41,449 bases of DNA, taken from the NCBI GenBank assembly GCA_024398095.1, contig JAKSJK010000012.1, forward strand, positions 1-41,449, read 5' to 3'. The translations under genes were made by a program, and so were the position numbers. The stretch is from Bacteroidales bacterium. GTDB taxonomy: Bacteria; Bacteroidota; Bacteroidia; Bacteroidales; UBA932. Each line of letters opens with the position of its first letter. Within the stretch, counting starts at the first letter, position 1. The notes under the pieces were generated by a model, which worked only from the letters and a program-made list of their open reading frames with translations, was not told the DNA's origin and searched no databases. Below, piece by piece: positions 1-7,080 of this stretch.

Positions 1-593
1 ACGGACTCGATGTCGGCAGCGTTGATATGGTCGAGTGACACACCGGGTACACCGTCGATGAGCACCAGAGGCGAACCGCCATTGACAGAAGGCACGCCAC
101 GGATGTTTATCGAGCTGGAACCGGTAGGGTTACCTGAAGACACCTGGATGTTCATGGACGGATCCGCACCCTGGAGAGCCTGCATGGCGGAAGTCACAGG
201 ACGGCGGTCCAGATCTTCTCCGGAAATGGAGGAGACGGCACCGGTCACATTGATCTTCTTCTGGGTGGCATAGCCGACAACCACAACGTCTTCCAGCAAC
301 TGGGCATCCTCCTCGAGAGTGATCAGAATGTTGTCAGCAGCTGTGACCTTGACGCTCTGGTCGGCGTATCCGAGCATATTCACTGAAAGTGTCTGGCCTG
401 TAGCGGCCTGGATGGTGAATCGGCCGTCATAATCGGTCATGGTAGCGTTCTTGCCGGTCTCGTTCTGGACCACGGCACCCACTACGGGAGCGCCGGAAGC
501 ATCCATGACACGTCCTGAAACGGACCTGGACTGCTGTGCAAAAGCAAGCATGGAGAGCAGCATGGCAGCTGCGATTGTCAATATCTTCTTCAT
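1..593 (-). CDS. susC: SusC/RagA-family TonB-dependent receptor, N-terminal part (cut by window edge)
   Basis: Outer-membrane receptor that imports ligands with energy from TonB; only the first 197 residues lie in the window. They show a signal peptide (MKKILTIAAAMLL..AFAQ), a carboxypeptidase-regulatory-like beta domain at about residues 24-100 (SGRVMDASGAPVVGA, DGRFTI), a TonB-box-like stretch (EDVVVVGYATQKK), and the start of the plug domain (VTGAVSSISGEDL, SINIRGVPSVNGGSPLVLIDGVPG). This order is diagnostic of SusC/RagA proteins rather than classical siderophore receptors. The gene starts 8 bp after the upstream LamG lipoprotein gene, so it is the distal visible gene of the operon that begins near 6950. 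A SusD partner would be expected beyond the left edge. Substrate is not readable from the sequence; context suggests nucleosides, nucleotides or ribose-containing compounds. Confidence 0.95.
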   Translation of the reverse strand, partial: MKKILTIAAAMLLSMLAFAQQSRSVSGRVMDASGAPVVGAVVQNETGKNATMTDYDGRFTIQAATGQTLSVNMLGYADQSVKVTAADNILITLEEDAQLLEDVVVVGYATQKKINVTGAVSSISGEDLDRRPVTSAMQALQGADPSMNIQVSSGNPTGSSSINIRGVPSVNGGSPLVLIDGVPGVSLDHINAADIES

Positions 594-601
594 GGCCGCT
601 A

Positions 602-1951
602 TCATTTGACGAGTTTATAAAGAGCCTTGACTTCCTCTGCGGTCACCGGCTTGTCATACAGACGTGCGATCACGACTTCGCCATAGAACGAAGCCTCACC
701 CTTGTCAGCTGCGCTAGGATCCGCACCGATACCGAACCAGCGTGCATCCACGCTTGTATCCATGAACTTGAAGTCTCCGGTGGTATTCTTGGAAGCAGTG
801 AGAACGCCGTCCACATAAAGGAGGGCGATGCCGTTCTCCTTGTCCCAGGTACCGATTACATGGTAGTAGGTGTTCTTCTGAGGGAGCACGCCGCTGTAGA
901 GTTCAACCCAGCTTCCGCCAACATGGCATTCGAAGTTGATCTCACCGGTAGAAGCCCTGAAGCACATGCCGGTTCCGCCCGCCTGGGTAGAAGAGAATGG
1001 CTTCACCTGCTTTGCGGTAGGGTCGGTGTATGAGCAGAAGACAAGCTCGTAGGTAAATCCGTCGGCAAGTTTGCTGCCGAAGGTAGAAGATGGAGTGTAA
1101 GGGATGAAGTAGTATCCCGCATCCATGCTGCTCCTTGCAATCGTAGGGTTGTTGAACTTAGCCACATAGCGTCCGAACTTGTCGCTATAGAAGGTACTGA
1201 TGTCGCTGTTGACGCGGCTGTTATCCACGGTCATGCTCAGAGCGGACACATCCTTGCCCTTGCCTTCTGCATCGAAGACCACGTCGAGCATATCAGCCAC
1301 AGGGGCCACCGCAGGAATATTCTGGGTAAGTTCCAGATAATCCATGAGTTCCGGAGCCGCGGTAGCGTAGAAGAGTACATCGGCGGTACGCTTCCTGCCG
1401 CTGTTGTTCTCCCCGGCAGAGAAAGTCACGGAAGTTGCCGAACGGGCCTCGACTGTAAGCCAGTCGACGCCGGACAGGTCGAAATTCCAATCAGGCTGGT
1501 TGGTGTCCACCTCGATGGTGAAGCTCTCACCATCGCCAGCGATAGTGTAAGTCTTAGGCTTGACCTCTATGTAAGGAGACTGCTCGGTCTGGGTGATCTC
1601 AAACTTCTTGCGAAGCTCGCCGCTCTGGAAGAAAGCCAGTTCCGCCTTCCTTACCGCGCCGCTCTCATTGCTCCTGGCATTGAGGCTGATGCTGGTCTTG
1701 CCGCTGCCGCCATTGGCATTCGAAAGGGAAAAGTCATCAGTGCCGCTCACCTGCGCATTCCACTCCGAGGTGGAGAGAATCGTGAAGGCGACAGCCTGAG
1801 CCTTACCGTCGATGCTGATGGCAGACGTTTCCGTACCGTCAGGACCGAGGACCTTGAAGATCTGGGTCCTGGTCATCATGTCCGGCTGCCTGCAAGCGTG
1901 CAGTCCCAGAAGGGCCGCACCCAGACATAGCATATTGATCAGACGTTTCAT
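602..1951 (-). CDS. Lipoprotein with BACON repeats and C-terminal LamG/concanavalin-like domain
   Basis: A 449-residue predicted surface lipoprotein: signal peptide with lipobox ending LGLHAC (Cys20). Two BACON-type beta domains follow (about 30-125, and 127-212, each closing with an ITQTEQ or LELTQN strand typical of the family). The C-terminal half (about 225-445) is LamG-like, with the characteristic 'YYHVIGTWD...ALLYVDGVL' core and a closing 'GEVVIARLYDKPVTAEEV' strand. No catalytic residues are evident, so a ligand-binding or scaffold role is likely, comparable to surface glycan-binding proteins of polysaccharide-utilisation loci. It lies 3 bp downstream of the phosphoesterase gene and 8 bp upstream of susC, so it is almost certainly co-transcribed with both. 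The exact ligand is unknown. Confidence 0.85.
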   Translation of the reverse strand: MKRLINMLCLGAALLGLHACRQPDMMTRTQIFKVLGPDGTETSAISIDGKAQAVAFTILSTSEWNAQVSGTDDFSLSNANGGSGKTSISLNARSNESGAVRKAELAFFQSGELRKKFEITQTEQSPYIEVKPKTYTIAGDGESFTIEVDTNQPDWNFDLSGVDWLTVEARSATSVTFSAGENNSGRKRTADVLFYATAAPELMDYLELTQNIPAVAPVADMLDVVFDAEGKGKDVSALSMTVDNSRVNSDISTFYSDKFGRYVAKFNNPTIARSSMDAGYYFIPYTPSSTFGSKLADGFTYELVFCSYTDPTAKQVKPFSSTQAGGTGMCFRASTGEINFECHVGGSWVELYSGVLPQKNTYYHVIGTWDKENGIALLYVDGVLTASKNTTGDFKFMDTSVDARWFGIGADPSAADKGEASFYGEVVIARLYDKPVTAEEVKALYKLVK

Positions 1952-1954
1952 ATT

Positions 1955-3985
1955 TTAATAATTAGATGATTTTGACATGTCAAGAAGCTTGCGAGGACGG
2001 GTCATAGTCTCCTTGTAAACCCTGCCGGAAGCGTCTGTAACCGTGATTTCCAGCGGAGTTGTCGCAGAAGAGGCAGTCGCCTCGAACATATGGGCCGTCA
2101 TGACGGCCGGGAAGGTCATGGACGTCGAGTTGGTCGACATCCTCCTGGTGTTGAAGTGGATGATGTGCAGAGGGTCGTAGGTATCCACCCTTTTCACGGT
2201 GAGTTCCTTTCCGTTTTCCCTTATGCTTACAGTCCAGTCGTCGTCATAGTCGAATACATTCACCAGCACGTGGTTGTCGCTGCGGGCTGTATCGTAACCA
2301 TGGACATACTCTGAGAAGAAAGCGTCAGATACCTTGGTGTTGGACTTCGGGCAGTAGGTGGCCCTGTCGATGAGACAGTTGTTCAGGTCATAAGCTCTGA
2401 ACTGATAGTCAGCAGGCCTGTCATAGCCCTTGTACACCCAGCTGAGCGCACCATCCCTGCTGTCGAAGATCTTGTAGCCGGAAGGGGCTCCGTCGCGGCA
2501 GAGATGGGACTTGGACGAGGTGTAGTAGCCGGTCCACCACCAGTCGCCGCAGACAGCCGCGATGTTATGCTCCATAAGTTTTGCGGAGAAGCGGTTGGTG
2601 TAGTTGATGTGGGTGTGTCCGCTGAGGATGTGCACATCGTAAGGGGCAAACAGATCGATCAGTTCGGCTCTGTACTCGGCCGGCATGCTGTACACGAAGG
2701 TGAAGCTGCCGTCAGACTTGAGAGAGGCCCTGTTTGAATACTGGATGTGGTTGCAGAAGAAAACCGTAGAGCCGGCAGGAACCTGCGCCAGGTCGTTCGC
2801 CAGCCATTTCATCTGGTTTGCTGTGAAGCCCTCCTTGTAGTCCTGCACATCCCCGAGTACTCCCTGGGAGGCACCCTTGTTGGAGAACAGGGTGTTGTCC
2901 ATCATCACGAAGTGGGCATCACCCACATTGAAGGAATAGTAGGTCGGTCCCAGATTCTTCCTGAATGCGTTCTCAGCGAGAAAATCGTCTGAGACATATG
3001 GGTCGTTGTCGTGGTTGCCCGGCATGTTGTAAACCGCCAGGTCCAGATCAGCCATCTGCTCACGATAGCTCTTCAGGTCAAATGAATTGTCATACCAGAA
3101 CTGATCCCAGGCCAGGTCGCCCAGAGTCAGGGCATAGAGTGCCACGCCTTCGGACTTCGCCTTCCCTATCTGCTCCCTGAGGTCGTTCTTGAACAGTTTG
3201 AACTGGTTCAGGTCATTGGTGCGGGCTGCCAGGTGGGTATCCGTGTAGACGATCATCCTGAAATTGCTGTTAGGCTGAGCCTCCAGCACGAAGTTGTGGA
3301 GTTCATATACCGAACTCGAAGTGCTGGTGAAGTTCTGGTAGAACTGCGGGATGGTGCGGTTCACGGAAGTACGGTAGTCCTTCGGAACGGAAATGAACAC
3401 ATAGCCGTTCTTGCGCATGGAAGCCAGATAGTAGCGGCCCTCCGAGTCAGTGGTGGTCACCAGCACGCCGTCAGACACACTCACACCCTGGATTGGCTTG
3501 CCGTCCAGGTCTATGACGCGGCCATAAGTAGTCCTGCCGGGCACCTTGTCAATGTCGGTATAGTCGACTATATTCACAAATACTTCCTTCTCCAGATATC
3601 TGTTGCCGGCATCCACATTCACCCTGCATACGGCTCCTACGAACTTGGACGGCACAGTAAAGTCCGCTCCCTTTTCATCATCGGCAGCGACACACTTCAT
3701 AGTGTAGCTGACGGAATTGTTGTCACGGAGTGTGAGTCTGATCTCATCGCCGACCTTCAATCCCTTGTAGTTCAGGTGTAGAAGTCCCTCGAAAGGCACA
3801 TCGAACGGATCCGGAATGCTCCAGGTGGAGAATGCCGGCAGTCCGGTCGGAGTGTCAGGACCAGGTCCCGGACCCGGAGTCGGATCCTCTGTACCGGTAC
3901 CAGGATCATCTGGGCCCGGCTCCGGAATCTTCCCGCAGGAGAATACCAGGGAAACAGACAGTAATATTAGGAATAACTTTCTCAT
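1955..3985 (-). CDS. Secreted lipoprotein calcineurin-like metallophosphoesterase with N- and C-terminal accessory domains
   Basis: A 676-residue lipoprotein (lipobox VFSC, Cys17) with a Pro/Gly/Asp-rich tether (about 20-48) that should hold the enzyme away from the membrane. A beta domain (about 50-145) and a carboxypeptidase-regulatory-like domain (about 150-235) precede the catalytic core. The core shows the full dimetal set: D249-x-H251, G289-D290, GNHD 323-326, NH 412-413 and GHTH 456-459. The last 180 residues match the MetallophosC-type C-terminal domain seen with such enzymes in Bacteroidota. It should hydrolyse a phosphomonoester or phosphodiester outside the cytoplasm. Inside an operon with a nucleoside hydrolase and ribokinase, a nucleotide is the natural substrate, but that is inference. 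It starts 6 bp after the permease gene. Confidence 0.9.
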   Translation of the reverse strand: MRKLFLILLSVSLVFSCGKIPEPGPDDPGTGTEDPTPGPGPGPDTPTGLPAFSTWSIPDPFDVPFEGLLHLNYKGLKVGDEIRLTLRDNNSVSYTMKCVAADDEKGADFTVPSKFVGAVCRVNVDAGNRYLEKEVFVNIVDYTDIDKVPGRTTYGRVIDLDGKPIQGVSVSDGVLVTTTDSEGRYYLASMRKNGYVFISVPKDYRTSVNRTIPQFYQNFTSTSSSVYELHNFVLEAQPNSNFRMIVYTDTHLAARTNDLNQFKLFKNDLREQIGKAKSEGVALYALTLGDLAWDQFWYDNSFDLKSYREQMADLDLAVYNMPGNHDNDPYVSDDFLAENAFRKNLGPTYYSFNVGDAHFVMMDNTLFSNKGASQGVLGDVQDYKEGFTANQMKWLANDLAQVPAGSTVFFCNHIQYSNRASLKSDGSFTFVYSMPAEYRAELIDLFAPYDVHILSGHTHINYTNRFSAKLMEHNIAAVCGDWWWTGYYTSSKSHLCRDGAPSGYKIFDSRDGALSWVYKGYDRPADYQFRAYDLNNCLIDRATYCPKSNTKVSDAFFSEYVHGYDTARSDNHVLVNVFDYDDDWTVSIRENGKELTVKRVDTYDPLHIIHFNTRRMSTNSTSMTFPAVMTAHMFEATASSATTPLEITVTDASGRVYKETMTRPRKLLDMSKSSNY

Positions 3986-3991
3986 TTCGAT

Positions 3992-5017
3992 TTAGTTACC
4001 GGCCATCACGATAAGGCCGAGACCCACGATGAAGAAGCAGAACATTGCGGCCAGAAGACCGTAGACAGACTTCTTGGAGCCCTTGAACTCCTTCCAGATG
4101 AAGATGCCCCAGATGGCAGCCACCATAGGAGCACCCTGACCGAGTGCGTATGAGACAGATGCACCGGCACGTCCGGCAGCGATGTAGCTGAGTGCGGTAC
4201 CGAGGCACCAGATCATACCGCCGAGCATACCCACGAGATGGGTCTTGGCGGAACCCTTGAGGTAGTCAGCAGGCTTCACAGGCTCGCCTACGAACGGTTT
4301 TGCCATCATGAGCGGGCCGAAGGCGAAATGGCTCACAAGCACTGCAAGGGAGAAAACTACGATTGCGGTGTACGGGCCGACCTTGCCAGCCTCCATGTTT
4401 GCGAAGTCGTTGAGGTCCATTGCCCTCATCACAAATGAAGAGAAGAAGGACATCACGATGCCGGCAACGAGGGCGAGGATGATGCCCTTGCGCTGGTCAG
4501 CCTTGCTGATCTCGGAACTGCCTGCCTTCTTGCCGGAAGCTATGCCGTTGATGATAACTGCTACCACAACGAGTGCCACGCCTATTGCAAGCAGGGTAAC
4601 ATTGCTCTGGAGAGCACCCTGGGCAGCCTCGACGCGGAGATTGTTGATCACACCGAGCACGAGGGCGAGGCCGCAGCCGAGAGGGAATGCCACCGACATA
4701 CCCGCGATGGAAGTGGATGCGCTGAGGAGGATATTGGATGCATTGAAAATCACACCTCCGAGCACCAGGAAGCCGATGGAAGCCCAGGATGCCTGTGCGA
4801 GATCGGTAAAGAAAGAACGTCCCTCGCTGCCGAATGTTCCGAGTGTAAGGGCCAGCAGAAGCGCGAATACAACCATTCCGACTACATAGTCGCAGTAGAA
4901 GAATTCATATCTCCAGCTCTTGGAAGCTGCTTTCTGGGTGTTGCCCCATGAGCCCCAGCAGAGCATGATCACGAAGCAGAGGATGACTGCAAGTGCATAG
5001 TTGTGTACGATTACCAT
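3992..5017 (-). CDS. Inner-membrane permease of the DMT/ureide-permease-like type, probable ribose or nucleobase importer
   Basis: A 341-residue, very hydrophobic protein with about ten transmembrane helices arranged as two five-helix halves. The N-terminal motif 'CWGSWGNTQKAASKSWRYEFFYCDY' region (residues 20-44) resembles the ureide permease and glucose/ribose porter branches of the drug/metabolite transporter superfamily; later 'FNASNILLSAS' and 'ALSYIAAGRAGASVSYALGQGAPMVAAIWGI' segments are also typical. It sits between ribokinase (18 bp upstream) and the phosphoesterase (6 bp downstream), so delivery of ribose released by the lipoprotein nucleoside hydrolase is the simplest role. Ureide-permease relatives in plants carry uracil and allantoin, so import of the freed base is an alternative. 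No signal for ATP coupling is present. Confidence 0.8.
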   Translation of the reverse strand: MVIVHNYALAVILCFVIMLCWGSWGNTQKAASKSWRYEFFYCDYVVGMVVFALLLALTLGTFGSEGRSFFTDLAQASWASIGFLVLGGVIFNASNILLSASTSIAGMSVAFPLGCGLALVLGVINNLRVEAAQGALQSNVTLLAIGVALVVVAVIINGIASGKKAGSSEISKADQRKGIILALVAGIVMSFFSSFVMRAMDLNDFANMEAGKVGPYTAIVVFSLAVLVSHFAFGPLMMAKPFVGEPVKPADYLKGSAKTHLVGMLGGMIWCLGTALSYIAAGRAGASVSYALGQGAPMVAAIWGIFIWKEFKGSKKSVYGLLAAMFCFFIVGLGLIVMAGN

Positions 5018-5035
5018 AATATCTTGGTTTTTTAT

Positions 5036-5941
5036 TTATTTGACTTCATTTCTATACGGGAGTGACTCCTGTGCGCCCATCTTCTGGACTGTCAGTGCGG
5101 AAGCAGCGGTTGCGAACCCGGCAGCCTCTTTCAGAGACTTGCCCTCGACTATTGCCACTGCCAGAGCGCCACAGAAGGTGTCGCCAGCGGCAGTGGTGTC
5201 CACAGCCTGTACCTTGCGGGCCGGGGTGAAGAAAGCACCTTCCTCGGTAAAGGCCATCGAGCCCTTGGAGCCCATGGTCATGATCACATCCTTCACTCCC
5301 CTGCCGCGAAGCACCTCGGCAGCCTTTGCCGCAGACTCCTCATCATGCACAGGCACTCCTGTGAAGAACTCGGACTCTGTCTGGTTCGGGGTCATGAGGA
5401 AGATGTACCGGAAGATCTCGTCCGGCAGCGCACAAGCCGGAGCCGGATTGAGAAGTACCTTCACACCTGACTCGAAAGCCAGCTTGGCGGCCTTGAGAAC
5501 ACATGGGGTTGGCATTTCGAGCTGGAGTACAAGAAGGGAAGCCTCCCTGATGAGGTCGGATACGGAATCAATGTCAGCCTCGGTGATATCGCTGTTGGCT
5601 CCGGATGCCACTGAGATGCAGTTTTCACCCTTGGCATCCACCATGATAAGTGCCACGCCGGAAGGCTTGTCACTGCGGAGGATACGGGAAGTATCGAGTC
5701 CCTCCCTCTCATAGCCCTTTATGGAATTGTCGCCGAAAAGGTCGCGGCCCACCTTGCAGACGAAGGTCACGTCGCCCCCGAGACGGCGCGCCGCCACTGC
5801 CTGGTTGGCACCCTTTCCGCCGGCACCCATCTTGAATTCGCCTCCGATGAGTGTCTCACCCGGTCTCGGAAGCGTCTGGGTCTTTACCGTCATGTCGGTA
5901 TTGCTGCTGCCGATGACGAGTATTTTCTGATTTTCGTTCAT
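5036..5941 (-). CDS. rbsK: Ribokinase (PfkB family)
   Basis: Phosphorylates D-ribose to ribose 5-phosphate with ATP in the cytoplasm. The 301-residue protein has the normal family length. It shows the N-terminal sugar-binding motif with GSSNTD and 'GGKGANQAVAARRLG' (PfkB signature 1), the 'NPAP' segment before the nucleotide region, 'TPNQTE', and the C-terminal anion-hole/catalytic motif 'DTTAAGDTFCGAL' containing the catalytic base Asp. The GGKGANQA and AAGDTF combination is characteristic of ribokinase rather than fructokinase or adenosine kinase. It lies 16 bp after the nucleoside hydrolase stop and 18 bp before the permease. This placement makes it the step that traps ribose liberated from nucleosides. 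Confidence 0.93.
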   Translation of the reverse strand: MNENQKILVIGSSNTDMTVKTQTLPRPGETLIGGEFKMGAGGKGANQAVAARRLGGDVTFVCKVGRDLFGDNSIKGYEREGLDTSRILRSDKPSGVALIMVDAKGENCISVASGANSDITEADIDSVSDLIREASLLVLQLEMPTPCVLKAAKLAFESGVKVLLNPAPACALPDEIFRYIFLMTPNQTESEFFTGVPVHDEESAAKAAEVLRGRGVKDVIMTMGSKGSMAFTEEGAFFTPARKVQAVDTTAAGDTFCGALAVAIVEGKSLKEAAGFATAASALTVQKMGAQESLPYRNEVK

Positions 5942-5957
5942 ATCAGGATATAATGTA

Positions 5958-6950
5958 TTATTTGTTTCGCATGGTCATGTCCACGCACCTCTGCTTGAGG
6001 ACCTGGGCCTGGTCAAAGGTGTCGAAGAGCACCACGTGCTTTCCGTCAGCCTTTTCCTCGAAGAAGGTGTAGCCCTCGTCGTCGACGGTGAGTTTTCCGC
6101 GGGCACTGACTGTGTAGAGTTCAGGTTCAAGGATATAGAGCATGGAGAGAATGTCCCAGCTAGGACGGTCGTAAGGCATCTGCTTGTAGGCCTTGTAAGC
6201 CTCAACTACAGGGTTGAGGTCATCGTAGCCGAGGTTCTCTTCGATTGCAGTTGCAGGATAGAGGACATGGCCACCGAGTTCGAATGGATTGAGTACAATC
6301 TCCACAGGCCAGAGGTCGATGACCTTCTGCATTGCAGGTATATCGTTACGGACGTTGTATTCAGAACGCTTCTTGTAGCCGAAGCTGCCGGCCATGACGG
6401 AGAGGCTCTTGCACTTCTTTGCAACGAGATCCACACCATTGAGAGGAGAAAGTTCGTCCGGCTCGCTCTCAAGAAGTTGGGCGATGGTGGTGCCGAAGCC
6501 GATGGATACGAAGGTGATGGAGCCGTCCTGAGCCTCTGCAAGAATGCGGCGATAGAGCTTCACAGGCTCTGCATACCTGATCTTGGAGCATGGGAAACCG
6601 GCTGCCATTGCAGCTGCTGTGTAGTCTACATAGTCGCTGAATTCCTGAACAGGAGTCTCAGACATGGCAACCTCCACATCCGGATGGCCGTAATAACTGT
6701 TGACAGCATCGACATAAGGGGCTGCGGTAGCGCAGTTCTTGTGGCAGCCGACAGCGAGGAGCTGCATGCGGCCTTCGTCAACGGCACGGTGTGCAAGGGC
6801 AAGGCAGAGTGCATCATCGATGTCGTTGCCCATATCGGTCTCGAGGATTACCAGCGGGATACCGGTGTACCCCTTCGGAGCGGCGCAGGATGCGGCCATC
6901 GCTATTGCGATGCAGCCACAGATAAAATAAAAGAAACGTTTCATGGTCAT
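5958..6950 (-). CDS. Lipoprotein inosine/uridine-preferring-type nucleoside hydrolase
   Basis: Cleaves the N-glycosidic bond of ribonucleosides to give ribose and base. The 330-residue protein has a signal peptide with lipobox MAASC (Cys22), so it acts outside the cytoplasm. The Ca-binding Asp cluster is TDMGNDIDDA (residues 38-47), an expanded form of the canonical DTDPGIDDA. Further conserved parts are 'SIGFGTTIAQLL', 'SVMAGSF' and 'EYNVRNDIPA'. At the position where classical enzymes carry a catalytic His-Asp pair, this protein has Trp265-Asp266 (RPSWDIL). The first gene of the operon; its start faces the LacI regulator across a 130-bp control region. A second in-frame ATG at 6944 (MKRFFYF) is an equally good start. 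Regulation by the divergent LacI protein is likely. Confidence 0.9.
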   Translation of the reverse strand: MTMKRFFYFICGCIAIAMAASCAAPKGYTGIPLVILETDMGNDIDDALCLALAHRAVDEGRMQLLAVGCHKNCATAAPYVDAVNSYYGHPDVEVAMSETPVQEFSDYVDYTAAAMAAGFPCSKIRYAEPVKLYRRILAEAQDGSITFVSIGFGTTIAQLLESEPDELSPLNGVDLVAKKCKSLSVMAGSFGYKKRSEYNVRNDIPAMQKVIDLWPVEIVLNPFELGGHVLYPATAIEENLGYDDLNPVVEAYKAYKQMPYDRPSWDILSMLYILEPELYTVSARGKLTVDDEGYTFFEEKADGKHVVLFDTFDQAQVLKQRCVDMTMRNK

Positions 6951-6996
6951 TTTAGTGTACTATGCGAATTTAATCCTTTCGGGACAAGCTGATAAG

Positions 6997-7004
6997 CAAA
7001 TATT
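6997..7004 (-). promoter_or_regulatory. Candidate -7 promoter element for the nucleoside-scavenging operon
   Basis: On the minus strand this reads AATATTTG, one mismatch from the Bacteroidota consensus TAnnTTTG, about 50 bp upstream of the nucleoside hydrolase start. No convincing -33 TTTG was found at the usual spacing, so this is only a candidate. Transcription reading leftwards from here would place the upstream palindrome at 7033-7044 near the -40 region. Confidence 0.3.
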
Positions 7005-7032
7005 TCACTAATTGTCGGAATAGGGGAAAAAT

Positions 7033-7061
7033 ATTTGCGCAAATTATCTATTTTTGCGCAA
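7033..7061. promoter_or_regulatory. Paired palindromic operators overlapping the promoter of the LacI regulator
   Basis: A perfect 12-bp palindrome ATTTGCGCAAAT (7033-7044) is followed by a second TTGCGCAA (7054-7061), centres 19 bp apart. The second overlaps TATTTTTG (7049-7056), a perfect match to the -7 element TAnnTTTG in the plus direction, 24 bp before the regulator's ATG. The CG-centred dyad is the usual type of site for LacI-family proteins. The arrangement implies autorepression of the regulator and control of the divergent operon. Confidence 0.65.
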
Positions 7062-7080
7062 GCAACAAAACATATGGACG

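Noticed and set aside
6036..6992. Long plus-strand open frame (318 codons) opposite the nucleoside hydrolase gene
   Set aside because: It is the antisense of a clear nucleoside hydrolase with lipobox and conserved motifs; its own translation shows no recognisable domain.
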